Source: Lachnospiraceae bacterium
GTDB taxonomy: Bacteria; Bacillota; Clostridia; Lachnospirales; Lachnospiraceae
Length of the DNA stretch: 64,000 nt
Direction: 5' to 3'
NCBI GenBank assembly: GCA_902363555.1
Contig: CABJAM010000004.1
Coordinates: 375,778-439,777 of the forward strand
Below the pieces are notes generated by a model. That model ran no database searches. It was given only the letters and a program-made list of their open reading frames with translations, and was not told the DNA's origin. Position numbers and translations under genes: made by a program. Below, piece by piece: positions 26,826-35,488 of the stretch; position 1 is the stretch's first letter; every line of letters starts with the position of its first letter.

Positions 26826-29210
26826 ATGACATTGCCTTTTGAAAATGATACAGGGCCGGTCATTAAAAAATTGGCGGCACGGAGCATTCAGACAGATAAG
26901 CGGCGCAACCTGTTTGTGATCATAACGATTGCCCTGGCAGCCGCTTTGATGGCAGCGATTTTTTGTGCAGGAGCGGGAAGCGACAGAAAACTGGAGGCGG
27001 ACATCCGGGGACAGTATCAGGCGGTCGTAGTAAATTGTGACCGCGACATGATTGAAAAATTAAAAGCCTGCCCGGAGGTGGAACGCTGGGGCCTTTCACA
27101 GAATTACGGTTCCGCCCGCTATGGTGACAGCGTTCTGACCTTGGAGTATGCGGACGCCAACTGGATGGAATTGGGGAAGAAACCTTCTTTCACCGGGACG
27201 CTTCCGCAGGCTGCTAATGAAATTCTGGCAGAACGGGCGTTTCTTGATTATTTTGAAATCCCGGCAGAAGTAGGGCAGACCATAGAAGTGGATCTGGGAA
27301 ATGGGAAGCAGACTTATACCGTCAGCGGTATTATGGATGTGGAGAACGACTCCCGTATGTTCCAGCTTTATGTATCCGAAGCATTTGTGGAGGAGATGGC
27401 ACAGGGAGAGCCGCTGTTTGAATTCCGCCTTCGTTATACCGGTGCGGACGATATGGAGCTGGAACAGCTCAAGGCGGATATTGCAGCATTCCTTTCTGCC
27501 AACGGCGTTGCAGAGGATCAGATTTTTTACAGTTCCAACTATTTTGATATGCAGGGCTTTAAGTCCGGCGTGATGAAATATTACATTCCGGTGGCAATCC
27601 TTCTGCTGGTTGCCTGTGCCGTGGTCATTTACAGTATCTTCTTTATTTCCGTAAAGGGTAAAATGCGGGAATATGGACGGCTGAAGGTGATCGGTACCAC
27701 GCCGAAACAGATCCGCCGGATGGTGCGGCGGGAGGGATTGTTGTTATCCCTTTGGGGAATCACCCTTGGTCTTTTGGTCGGGGGAACGATCGGGTTTGCA
27801 ATTTACCCAGCACATTGGAGCTGGCTCGGCAATCTGCCTTATCTGGCTGCGACCGCAGCAGCCTGCGCACTGACGGTATTTCTGTCCATCCATGCACCGG
27901 TCCGCATGGCGGCGAAGGTATCCCCAATCGAAGCGGTGCGCTCCAGCGGTTATGAAACGGCAACAGACCGTAAAGATCAGAAAAACCACCGCATTACGCC
28001 ATTCTCCATGGCACAGATGAATTTCAGGCGGAGCAGGAAAAAGACAGTCATCACCCTGACCTCTTTAGGACTGACGGGTGTATTTCTGGTGACGGCCGCT
28101 ACGGTGCTGAACTCCATCAGTCCCGAAAAGATGGCGATGGAAGCCATGGGGGATCACTGTAACTATGAGGTCAGCTGGATGGATTCGGGAGGGGCGGAAG
28201 GACTGCCTGATATTGCGCGGGAGAATCCGCTGACAGAAGAACTTCGTCAAAAGCTGCTTGCCCTGGATGGAGTGGAATCCATCACCAGCCATGAAGTGAC
28301 ATCCGCAACGGTGAAATTCCCCCAGGAAAGTGTTGCATTAAAATTCCCGGTGTTTGACAGGGAGCAGATGGAACAATGGCTGCCGGAGGAAAATCTGGAA
28401 CAGGGCAGTGCGGATTATGAGGAGCTTGCCGCAAACAACGGTGTGGTCGTGACGGACGCGGAAGATCACCTTTTAAGTATGTTTTATGGCTATACGCCTG
28501 CGATCGGGGATGTGCTGACCTTTGAATCCATGGACGGCAAGGCCATAGAAGTAACGGTCATGGGAATTGCGAAGCCGTCAGTGACATCAGGAACTGGCGC
28601 ATGGGGGCTGTTTACCCTTACAGAAGAATTGGCCGACCAGCTTTACCCGGATATTGAGAACAGAGAGGCTGTCTGGAATGTTCATACATCGGAGGACTCT
28701 GATGCGCTCAGGGCGTCTATTTTCAGCCTGCTGGAAAATCCGGTGCTGACGGTATTTTCCAGGGCAGACCATGCGGCATCCCTGGAATCGCAGTTAAAGA
28801 CAATGACCCGCGGTGTTTATCTGCTGCTGGCGTTCCTGTTTGTGTTCTCCATGGTAAATCTGGTCAACACCCTGATGACCAATCTGCTGGCAAGGCAGCA
28901 GGAGATTGGGATTTTGCAGTCTGTGGGCATGACAGGAAAGCAGGTTTCCCGTATGCTGATTGCAGAATGCCTGTGGTATGCAGGGGTTACGGTGTTACTG
29001 TCGGTTGGTATCGGCGGAACCCTAGGCTGGATTTTGGACTATGTGATCAGCAGTTTTAATATTTTCGGGGAACTGTCTTATCAGTTCCCGTTGATGGAAA
29101 CGGTTGTTTTTGTTCTGGCACTTTTGGTTGTGACCGGAATCTTCTCTGTGGTTGCTGTCCGTTATTCCAAACGGCTTTCCCTTGTGGATCGGATTAAGAC
29201 CATGGAATAA
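26826..29210 (+). CDS. FtsX-family ABC transporter permease (second paralogue)
   Basis: A 794-residue permease that opens MTLPFENDTGPVIKKLAARS, like its two relatives. The N-terminal membrane segment (LFVIITIALAAALMAAIFCA) leads to an outer domain, an FtsX block (VAILLLVACAVVIYSIFFI, then GRLKVIGTTPKQIRRMVRRE), a second outer domain and a C-terminal FtsX block (LLLAFLFVFSMVNLVNTLMT). The start is ATG 26826, 6 bases after GGGGGTGG; a GTG at 26817 overlaps the ribosome site. It is coupled to the upstream ATPase gene, making this the most certain ATPase-permease pair. A GC-rich hairpin follows the gene. It resembles permeases of antimicrobial-peptide or lipid-handling transporters; the substrate is unknown. 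Confidence 0.88.
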   Translation: MTLPFENDTGPVIKKLAARSIQTDKRRNLFVIITIALAAALMAAIFCAGAGSDRKLEADIRGQYQAVVVNCDRDMIEKLKACPEVERWGLSQNYGSARYGDSVLTLEYADANWMELGKKPSFTGTLPQAANEILAERAFLDYFEIPAEVGQTIEVDLGNGKQTYTVSGIMDVENDSRMFQLYVSEAFVEEMAQGEPLFEFRLRYTGADDMELEQLKADIAAFLSANGVAEDQIFYSSNYFDMQGFKSGVMKYYIPVAILLLVACAVVIYSIFFISVKGKMREYGRLKVIGTTPKQIRRMVRREGLLLSLWGITLGLLVGGTIGFAIYPAHWSWLGNLPYLAATAAACALTVFLSIHAPVRMAAKVSPIEAVRSSGYETATDRKDQKNHRITPFSMAQMNFRRSRKKTVITLTSLGLTGVFLVTAATVLNSISPEKMAMEAMGDHCNYEVSWMDSGGAEGLPDIARENPLTEELRQKLLALDGVESITSHEVTSATVKFPQESVALKFPVFDREQMEQWLPEENLEQGSADYEELAANNGVVVTDAEDHLLSMFYGYTPAIGDVLTFESMDGKAIEVTVMGIAKPSVTSGTGAWGLFTLTEELADQLYPDIENREAVWNVHTSEDSDALRASIFSLLENPVLTVFSRADHAASLESQLKTMTRGVYLLLAFLFVFSMVNLVNTLMTNLLARQQEIGILQSVGMTGKQVSRMLIAECLWYAGVTVLLSVGIGGTLGWILDYVISSFNIFGELSYQFPLMETVVFVLALLVVTGIFSVVAVRYSKRLSLVDRIKTME

Positions 29211-29216
29211 CCAGAG

Positions 29217-29250
29217 GCGGCGGCTTCCGAGGCGGAAAGCCGCCGCTTTG
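29217..29250 (+). terminator. Hairpin after the second permease
   Basis: GCGGCGGCTT (29217-29226) pairs with AAGCCGCCGC (29237-29246) around an inner CCG/CGG pair, with a short TTTG tail. Termination may be partial, leaving the third permease partly read through. Confidence 0.65.
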
Positions 29251-29289
29251 CTGACAGCAGAAATATAAGACTTAAAGGAGATGATCAAA

Positions 29290-31671
29290 ATGACAGTACC
29301 ATTTGAGAATGATACAGGAAATATTGTCAGGAAACTGGCAAGAAAAAGTTTGAAAAGTGAGAAGCGCCGGAATCTGATGGTGGTGATCGCCGTTGCGCTG
29401 GCATCCTGTCTGATCTGTTTTTCGATTGTGATGGCTTTGTCTACCCGGCAGATAGAGAAAAATCATGTGGAGGATACCTATGAGGCAGTCTATACCAGGA
29501 TTACCGAGGAAGATGTGTCCACCCTGAAGGGGCTGGATGACTTCTCAAGGGTAGGAGAGTATTATATGCTGGCTGTGGAACCTGCGGAGCAGGGATACAA
29601 CGCCTCCTATATTTATTGTGATGAGGAAACGATGTATATTGCCCGTGACCAGATGAAGCTTTTGGAAGGCCGCCTGCCCCAAAAGGAGGATGAGGTAGCG
29701 GTCAGCCGTTATTTCCTTTCCGAATATGGTGCAGACGCCGGGATTGGCGAAAAGGTTATGCTAAGCAGCGAGAGCTTTCACGGAGAATATACGGTGACTG
29801 GCATTCTGGAAGGCTATAAGGAAAAAGAGGTAAATGGCTGTTCCATTCTTCTTTCCAAAGAAGCTTTGAAAGGATGGAGCGGCTATGACCCCGCTGATTA
29901 TCGCGCTTATGTGCATTTTCAGAATGAGCAGCAAATGGATGAAACAGAACTGACTGCCCGCAGCCGGGAGATTGCAAAGGAATATCAGCTGGAAATGCCG
30001 GTCATGAACCTCAGCTATATGAAATTCTATAAGCAGCCTGTGAATGTCAGTATGCTGGCGCTGGTTGCCGGCATCGCAGTTCTGGTCATCATCGGAGGAT
30101 ATGTGGTGATACAAAGTATCTTCCGGATCTCTATCAATGACAAGATCCAAAGCTATGGACAGCTGCGGACCATCGGCACAACGCCCAAGCAGATCCGCCG
30201 TATTGTCAAAAAGGAAGGCCGTTTCTTGGGATGGGCCGGCATTGGAATCGGTATTTTTCTGGGGTGTGCAGTCGGGTTTGCCCTGTTTTCCCGTGGATTT
30301 CATCTGCCGTTTTATGCAGCTGCGATTGTTTTGACGGCACTGCTTGGCTGGTTTATGGTATCTATTGCGATCCGCAGACCGGTAAAGATTGCCGCAGGTA
30401 TCTCCCCGATTGAAGCAGTCCGCTTTACCGGCAGTCAGAGCAGTAAATCCCACACACATAAGAAGAATATGCGGTTAAATCCGCTCTCTATGGGAATTGC
30501 AAATTTTAGGCGTGACCGCAAAAAGACGATCAGCATCGTGGCTTCCCTGAGCCTGGGCGGCGTGATTCTTTTGGTGACAGCATCTATTCTTTTGGTCCGC
30601 TCGCCGGAGCGTATCGCAAGACAGTTTTTCCCGGATGGGGATTATAAAATCTATATCAATTCCGAAGAATCAGAATATGAGGTGATGTCGGAAGGAAATC
30701 CGTTGAATGAAACGCTTCGGCAGGAAGTGCTGGCCGTAGACGGCGTAACAGATGTGATAGAAAATCGTCAGGCGGTTCATGTGCGGTTTGAGAATGAGGA
30801 AAGTTCTTCCGGTGGAATGTGCGATCTGTTGAGTGACCGAAACAGAGATCAAATGGAAGCAGCGCTTGTGTCGGGGACTTTGCCTCAAGATTCCCATAGT
30901 ATTGCACTGGATATGGAATATGCGGAAGATATGGTCGGTGTAGATGTGGGGTCAGTTATCAAACTTACCATAGGGGATCAAGAGATTCCTGTCACTGTTT
31001 CCGGTCTGCTCATAAACGATGGGCTTAAAAATGGTCATGGTCCTCTGGCATTGGACAGCACCTGCATGGTTGCAACCAAAGAGCTGTTTCAGGAAGCAAT
31101 GCCGATGATCGATTGTTTTGATTATTCCTGGAGCATTGTCGGTGATCCTAAAAAGGCAGAGCAGATTGAAAACAGCCTGAATGCAATCATTTCTTCCAAT
31201 CCGGATCTTAAATTGGATACCATTGGGATACATAAGGATTATGAGGAAATGGAGAACAGGGTTGTTTTCGGAGGGCTTCAGGCGCTGTCGTGGTTGGTAT
31301 TCCTCTTTGGCGTGGTCAATCTCATCAATACCACACTCTCCAATCAGATGTCCAGAAAGAGGGAAAACAGCGTCTTTCGCGCCATCGGTCTGACCAGAAA
31401 GCAGCTCTGTCAAATGACCATCTATGAGGGAATTTGCTATGCGTTTTCTGCTGCGCTGGCAACTCTGGCAGTCGGCCTCCCGATTGCAGTGATAGCTGCC
31501 CGAAAATTCAGCGAAATGACTTTCCATGTAGCAATGCCATATTCGTTCCCTTTCCTGCAAATGGGGCTGTTCGTTCTGGTGCTGTTTGGCCTGGAGGTTA
31601 TCCTGTCCTTCTGGACAATGCGCAGACAGAAAAATCAATCTCTTGTGGAAGAAATGCGAGCGATGGAATAA
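29290..31671 (+). CDS. FtsX-family ABC transporter permease (third paralogue)
   Basis: A 793-residue permease opening MTVPFENDTGNIVRKLARKS. The layout matches the second paralogue: N-terminal membrane segment (VVIAVALASCLICFSIVMAL), outer domain, FtsX block (GIAVLVIIGGYVVIQSIF, then YGQLRTIGTTPKQIRRIVKK), second outer domain and final FtsX block (LQALSWLVFLFGVVNLINTT). ATG 29290 stands 9 bases after AAAGGAG; the ATG at 29281 abuts the ribosome site. There is no copy of the repeated promoter before it, so it depends on read-through from the ATPase/permease unit or on an unseen promoter. It probably arose by duplication of the gene before it. It may form a heterodimer with it, which would explain one ATPase with several permeases. 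Confidence 0.88.
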   Translation: MTVPFENDTGNIVRKLARKSLKSEKRRNLMVVIAVALASCLICFSIVMALSTRQIEKNHVEDTYEAVYTRITEEDVSTLKGLDDFSRVGEYYMLAVEPAEQGYNASYIYCDEETMYIARDQMKLLEGRLPQKEDEVAVSRYFLSEYGADAGIGEKVMLSSESFHGEYTVTGILEGYKEKEVNGCSILLSKEALKGWSGYDPADYRAYVHFQNEQQMDETELTARSREIAKEYQLEMPVMNLSYMKFYKQPVNVSMLALVAGIAVLVIIGGYVVIQSIFRISINDKIQSYGQLRTIGTTPKQIRRIVKKEGRFLGWAGIGIGIFLGCAVGFALFSRGFHLPFYAAAIVLTALLGWFMVSIAIRRPVKIAAGISPIEAVRFTGSQSSKSHTHKKNMRLNPLSMGIANFRRDRKKTISIVASLSLGGVILLVTASILLVRSPERIARQFFPDGDYKIYINSEESEYEVMSEGNPLNETLRQEVLAVDGVTDVIENRQAVHVRFENEESSSGGMCDLLSDRNRDQMEAALVSGTLPQDSHSIALDMEYAEDMVGVDVGSVIKLTIGDQEIPVTVSGLLINDGLKNGHGPLALDSTCMVATKELFQEAMPMIDCFDYSWSIVGDPKKAEQIENSLNAIISSNPDLKLDTIGIHKDYEEMENRVVFGGLQALSWLVFLFGVVNLINTTLSNQMSRKRENSVFRAIGLTRKQLCQMTIYEGICYAFSAALATLAVGLPIAVIAARKFSEMTFHVAMPYSFPFLQMGLFVLVLFGLEVILSFWTMRRQKNQSLVEEMRAME

Positions 31672-31684
31672 CCGTATAGGATTG

Positions 31685-31714
31685 GCGGGGCGGCAGCGTG
31701 CTGCCCCGCTTTTT
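31685..31714 (+). terminator. Terminator after the third permease
   Basis: GCGGGG(CGG)CAGC pairs with GCTGCCCCGC, with a three-base bulge, then TTTTT. It closes the permease cluster. Confidence 0.8.
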
Positions 31715-31742
31715 AGGCTTGTCGTTATATTTTGGCTCATTA

Positions 31743-31789
31743 TTGACTTCTATTACGGTTAGTGATATATTTATTACAGTAACCGTAAT
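31743..31789 (+). promoter_or_regulatory. Promoter and operator of the PadR operon
   Basis: TTGACT (31743-31748), a 17-base spacer and TATATT (31766-31771) make a good promoter. An inverted repeat, ATTACGGTTA (31752-31761) and TAACCGTAAT (31780-31789), lies across it, with one arm inside the spacer and the other at the transcription start. That is the layout of an autorepressing PadR operator. Confidence 0.7.
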
Positions 31790-31804
31790 GAGGAGGTAGG
31801 TGTT

Positions 31805-32128
31805 ATGCGAGACAATGCGAAAGGTGGTGCGCTCACAGAGGTGACATTCTTTATTTTGCTCTCCCTCTATACCCCGAAACATGGATATGCTGTCATGCAA
31901 TTTATTGAAGATAGTACAAAAGGGCGGCTCACGCTGGGGGCAGGTACTTTATATGGTGCGTTGAACTCGTTGCAGGAAAAAGGCTGGATTGCACCTTTTG
32001 GAGATAGTGCGGGACGGAAAAAAGAATATCTCATTACAACGCAAGGAAAAGAAATTGCAGAAAAGGAACTTATAAGGCTCAATGAACTTGTAGGCGTGGC
32101 TAATGGAATTATTGGAGGTGCAGTATGA
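31805..32128 (+). CDS. PadR-family transcriptional repressor
   Basis: A 107-residue PadR-type winged-helix protein: VTFFILLSLYTPKHGYAVM, then LTLGAGTLYGALNSLQEKGW and the wing SAGRKKEYLITTQGKEI. These repressors usually respond to antibiotics, phenolics or membrane stress and repress themselves. The gene has an AGGAGGT ribosome site and a promoter overlapped by a perfect 10-base inverted repeat, so autoregulation is likely. It overlaps the DUF2812 gene by four bases (ATGA), a known pairing in Firmicutes. Its place between two transporter clusters suggests a part in peptide or antibiotic response. Confidence 0.9.
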   Translation: MRDNAKGGALTEVTFFILLSLYTPKHGYAVMQFIEDSTKGRLTLGAGTLYGALNSLQEKGWIAPFGDSAGRKKEYLITTQGKEIAEKELIRLNELVGVANGIIGGAV

Positions 32129-32712
32129 GCAAAAAGTATTATCGTTTCTTTGGCGGTTTGTTGACTGCCCAGGAACATTGGCTGAATAAAATGTCTGAAA
32201 AGGGCTATCGTCTGATTCGGGCGGAAAAAATGTTGTATGAATTTGAGGAGTGTAAACCGGATCAGGTAAAATACTGTGTGGAGTTTATCGGGCAAAAATC
32301 GAAGGTCGATGCGTCAGATTATCATGAGTTTTTAGAGGGGATGGGTTACAAAGTATTTTATAAAAACATCAACCTGAACTACTCTGTTGGTAAAGTGCGT
32401 CTACGGCCATGGGCTGAAAGAGGAGGACGCATAGCAACAAATGCCACCACCTTTAACCGGGAACTGTTGATTGTAGAAAAGGATAATGACGGTAAGCCAT
32501 TTGAACTTCATACTTCTTATGAGGACAAGGAAAACTATTACAGAAATCTGCGTAATCCGTGGTTGCTGATACTGCTCATGTTCGCAATATTTGCGGTTGC
32601 AAAACGCTCGGTAGTTTTTGGTGTGCTTGCCCTGGTTTCTCTGATTCCTGTTCTCGTATATCAAACCAAGGTTATGCAGAACAAACGCGAAGGTAAGACA
32701 AAAGAATGGTGA
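32125..32712 (+). CDS. DUF2812 membrane protein
   Basis: A 195-residue protein. The cytoplasmic N-terminal DUF2812 domain (about 1-135; GLLTAQEHWLNKMSEKGYRL and later LEGMGYKVFYKN) is followed by two membrane segments at the C-terminus (WLLILLMFAIFAVA and SVVFGVLALVSLIPVLVY) and a basic tail. It overlaps the PadR gene by four bases and is translated with it. DUF2812 proteins commonly accompany PadR regulators and are thought to sense or signal at the membrane, but no mechanism is established. Confidence 0.85.
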   Translation: MSKKYYRFFGGLLTAQEHWLNKMSEKGYRLIRAEKMLYEFEECKPDQVKYCVEFIGQKSKVDASDYHEFLEGMGYKVFYKNINLNYSVGKVRLRPWAERGGRIATNATTFNRELLIVEKDNDGKPFELHTSYEDKENYYRNLRNPWLLILLMFAIFAVAKRSVVFGVLALVSLIPVLVYQTKVMQNKREGKTKEW

Positions 32713-32724
32713 GGTGTTTATATC

Positions 32725-33144
32725 ATGAATGAACGAGAAAAAATAATCCGACTATGGTTTGATATGTGGCTCAATCAGCAGGATATGGGGATTGATGATA
32801 TATTTGCAGAAGATGTGATTTATACAGAAAGTTGGAGTCCCCAGTATAACAACCGAAAAACAGTAAAGCATTGGTTTCAGGAATGGAATACCCGTGGCAA
32901 GGTAGTTGTTTGGAAAATCAAGCAATTCTTCCATAAGGGAGATCAAACGATTGTAGAGTGGTATTTCAAAAATGAAATGAACAATGGAAGTATAGAGGAA
33001 TTTGATGGAATCTCGCTGGTTGAATGGACAGAGGATAATAGAATAAAGTCGTTGAAAGAATTTGGGTGTAATCGCAATACCTATAATCCATACCAGGAAG
33101 GCGATACTCCTCAATTTAGAGCAGAAAAAGTGAATTGGTTTTGA
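32725..33144 (+). CDS. NTF2/SnoaL-like protein
   Basis: A 139-residue soluble protein with the SnoaL-like cone fold signature: an N-terminal helix (IIRLWFDMWLNQQDMGIDD), then IFAEDVIYTES, a TIVEWYFKNEMNN strand and GISLVEWTEDNRIKSLKEF. Members are often small-molecule isomerases or binding proteins, and many have no known substrate. It begins 12 bases after the DUF2812 stop with a GAGGTG ribosome site, so it belongs to the PadR operon. A role in handling the molecule sensed by PadR is possible but not shown. Confidence 0.8.
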   Translation: MNEREKIIRLWFDMWLNQQDMGIDDIFAEDVIYTESWSPQYNNRKTVKHWFQEWNTRGKVVVWKIKQFFHKGDQTIVEWYFKNEMNNGSIEEFDGISLVEWTEDNRIKSLKEFGCNRNTYNPYQEGDTPQFRAEKVNWF

Positions 33145-33169
33145 TTGAAAGCTTAGGGAGGCGAAAAGG

Positions 33170-33586
33170 ATGAAGGTATTGGTTAGTGCCTGTATTATGG
33201 GAGTGAACTGTAAATATAATGGGAAAAACAACGAAAATATAGCGGCTATCAATTTCTTGAAAGATAAAGAAGTTATTTCTATCTGCCCAGAAGTATTAGC
33301 AGGTATGAAAATTCCCAGATCCTGTGCAGAAATTGTGGATGGGAGAGTAGTTGATGAAAACGGAAATGATGTTAGTTTAGAATATGATAAAGCAGTGGCA
33401 GTTGCATTATCGAAAATTCAGAATGAAGAGATTGATTTAGTTATATTACAATCCAGAAGTCCTACCTGTGGTGTTAATCAGATATATGATGGTAGCTTCA
33501 CTGGGAAGTTAATTCCCGGAATGGGCTTGTTTGCAAAGGCATTAAAACAAAGAGGATATAATGTCATTGATGTTGAAGAAATATAA
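33170..33586 (+). CDS. DUF523 family protein
   Basis: A 138-residue protein with the DUF523 pattern (Pfam PF04463): LVSACIMGVNCKYNG at the N-terminus, VISICPEVLAGMKIPR, and ILQSRSPTCGVNQIYDGSFT. The conserved cysteines (ACIMGVNC, CPE, SPTCG) suggest metal or iron-sulphur binding. The family is widespread and its biochemical role is undetermined. It begins 25 bases after the NTF2-like gene with GGGAGG upstream, and it is probably the last gene of the PadR unit. The following 130 bases hold the start region of the Bce module. Confidence 0.85.
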   Translation: MKVLVSACIMGVNCKYNGKNNENIAAINFLKDKEVISICPEVLAGMKIPRSCAEIVDGRVVDENGNDVSLEYDKAVAVALSKIQNEEIDLVILQSRSPTCGVNQIYDGSFTGKLIPGMGLFAKALKQRGYNVIDVEEI

Positions 33587-33717
33587 GTTTACCATTTTTC
33601 ATTTGTTGAGGGACAAGGTTCCTAACGCATTAAGGCTGCATTTTTATATTCGCCTGATGCAAATGTCAATGGGAGCATGAGCAACTACATATAGTAGTTT
33701 TCTTCACGGAGGCTGAT

Positions 33718-34386
33718 ATGAAAGAAAAAATATTGATAATAGAAGATGATCCGTTGATACGGAATGAATTGAAAACGCTGATGCAAAGTAACGGCTATGA
33801 AACGGTGGCTCCGGAAGATTTTTCTGATGTGATCGACCGGATCAAAGCTGAACAACCACACTTGGTTTTGCTGGACATCAAGCTGCCGGGAATCAGCGGC
33901 TTTTCTCTCTGCACCGAGGTTCGCACATTTTCCGAAGTACCAATCATCTTTGTGACAAGCTGCAACACGGATATGGACGAACTGAACAGCATCATGCTGG
34001 GTGGAGATGCTTTTATCACGAAGCCCTATAACACAGCAATCCTGCTTGCGAAAATTGCTTCTCTGTTGAAAAAAGCCTATCCCACACAGCAACGGGAACA
34101 GATCGTCTATGGAGATGCAGTGCTGCATATGGAATTCAGCAGTTTAGACTATAATGGACAGAGCGTAGAACTTACCAAGAACGAATTGAAAATTCTCTAT
34201 TACCTTTTCAAGAACGGAGGAAAAATCTGTTCTCGTGCAGATATGATTGAGTATTTGTGGGACAATCAGTTATATGTGGATGACAATGCTTTGAGCGTTA
34301 ATATCAACCGTATCCGGGAAAAAATGGCGGGCATTGGTCTGACAGATTTTATTAAGACAAAGCATCGACAGGGGTACACGATATGA
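33718..34386 (+). CDS. BceR-like response regulator
   Basis: A 222-residue OmpR-family regulator. The receiver domain (EKILIIEDDPLIRNEL) has the acceptor aspartate in LVLLDIKLPG and lysine in AFITKPYN. The C-terminal winged helix (LTKNELKILYYLFKNGGKI, then INRIREKMAGIGL) is of the BceR/GraR type. CGGAGG precedes the ATG. It overlaps the kinase gene (ATGA) and precedes a BceA-BceB transporter pair, the standard layout of modules that sense and detoxify bacitracin-like or lantibiotic peptides. A BceR-like box lies in the promoter of the transporter genes. Confidence 0.92.
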   Translation: MKEKILIIEDDPLIRNELKTLMQSNGYETVAPEDFSDVIDRIKAEQPHLVLLDIKLPGISGFSLCTEVRTFSEVPIIFVTSCNTDMDELNSIMLGGDAFITKPYNTAILLAKIASLLKKAYPTQQREQIVYGDAVLHMEFSSLDYNGQSVELTKNELKILYYLFKNGGKICSRADMIEYLWDNQLYVDDNALSVNINRIREKMAGIGLTDFIKTKHRQGYTI

Positions 34387-35396
34387 ACAGCAGACGATAT
34401 TGGAAAAACAGACTGCCATTTCTGCTGACGAACCTTGTTTGTATGGCTGCGCTCACTGTATTTCTACTGGTGTGCGGCAACTCGGTTTCCGCAGTATTAT
34501 TGATCCTGATTGTATGGGCATTGATTTTGTTGGCTGGACTTGTCCTTACTTACTGGAAACGGAAGCGGCAGATGAAAAAACTTCTGGATATGGCGGAACA
34601 GCTTTCAGAACGATACCTCATTTCCGAAGTGATGGAGTTGCCGGAACAGGCTGAGGATCAGGTTTACTATCAGCTTTTGAAAATGGCTGGAAAATCCATG
34701 TTGGAGCAGATTGGAGAGGTCGAGCGGGAACGCCTGGAGTACAAGGAATACATTGAGCAATGGATTCACGAGATCAAAACCCCTATTACTGCCATGAAAC
34801 TCCTATGTGAAAATCATCGGACGGACTGGACAAAGGAACTCCTGCTGGAACTGGAAAAGACGAATCGTTTTACCGAACAGGCTCTTTACTACGCTCGAAG
34901 CGAGCATACAGAGAAAGATTATTCCGTTCGGGAAATGGCGTTGTCTCAGGTGGTGCATCAGGCGATTGCAGATAACAAATATCTATTGCTCCAAAGTGGT
35001 ATGCACCTGGAAGTGGAGGAAATGCAGGATACGGTTTATTCAGATGAAAAGTGGGTGCGCTTTATTCTGAACCAACTGATTGCCAATGCGGTCAAGTATC
35101 GTATTGAGCAGCCGATCCTCCGCATTTCTACCCATAAACGGCAGGATCAGGTTGTCCTTGTCGTGGAGGATAATGGAATCGGAATTGCTGCATCCGATCT
35201 GCCTCGCATCTTTGAAAAGGGATTTACCGGTCAGAATGGTCGTATGGTACAGCAATCCACAGGAATTGGTCTGTACCTATGCAAACGGCTTTGTGAAAAG
35301 CTGGGTATTGGCATTACGGCGGAGTCGTCGGAACATGGCACAGCCATTTCCCTTTCTTTTCACATCAACTGTCTGATTCATGAAGTGCAGGACTGA
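34383..35396 (+). CDS. BceS-like intramembrane-sensing histidine kinase
   Basis: A 337-residue kinase with two adjacent membrane segments (LLTNLVCMAALTVFLLV and AVLLILIVWALILLAGLVLT) and practically no external loop. The H-box is IEQWIHEIKTPITAMKLL, followed by an ATPase domain with ILNQLIANAVKY, VEDNGIGI and STGIGLYLCKRL. Kinases of this type do not bind the drug themselves; they read the activity of the partner BceAB transporter. It overlaps the regulator gene and ends 92 bases before the ATPase gene, with a regulator-type promoter in the gap. Confidence 0.92.
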   Translation: MNSRRYWKNRLPFLLTNLVCMAALTVFLLVCGNSVSAVLLILIVWALILLAGLVLTYWKRKRQMKKLLDMAEQLSERYLISEVMELPEQAEDQVYYQLLKMAGKSMLEQIGEVERERLEYKEYIEQWIHEIKTPITAMKLLCENHRTDWTKELLLELEKTNRFTEQALYYARSEHTEKDYSVREMALSQVVHQAIADNKYLLLQSGMHLEVEEMQDTVYSDEKWVRFILNQLIANAVKYRIEQPILRISTHKRQDQVVLVVEDNGIGIAASDLPRIFEKGFTGQNGRMVQQSTGIGLYLCKRLCEKLGIGITAESSEHGTAISLSFHINCLIHEVQD

Positions 35397-35413
35397 AAAG
35401 CGTTCTGCACTTC

Positions 35414-35477
35414 TTACATTTTTGTTAGAACTTTGTAAGAAAACTTGATACAAACGAAGTCGTTCTTATTCTACAAT
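35414..35477 (+). promoter_or_regulatory. BceR-type box and promoter of the Bce transporter
   Basis: TTACA-TTTT-TGTTA (35414-35427) matches the TNACA-N4-TGTAA pattern described for BceR-like regulators with one mismatch, and a second TTTGTAAG follows. Downstream are TTGATA (35445-35450) and TATTCT or TACAAT as -10 (about 35467-35477). Confidence 0.6.
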
Positions 35478-35488
35478 AGAGATCAGAG

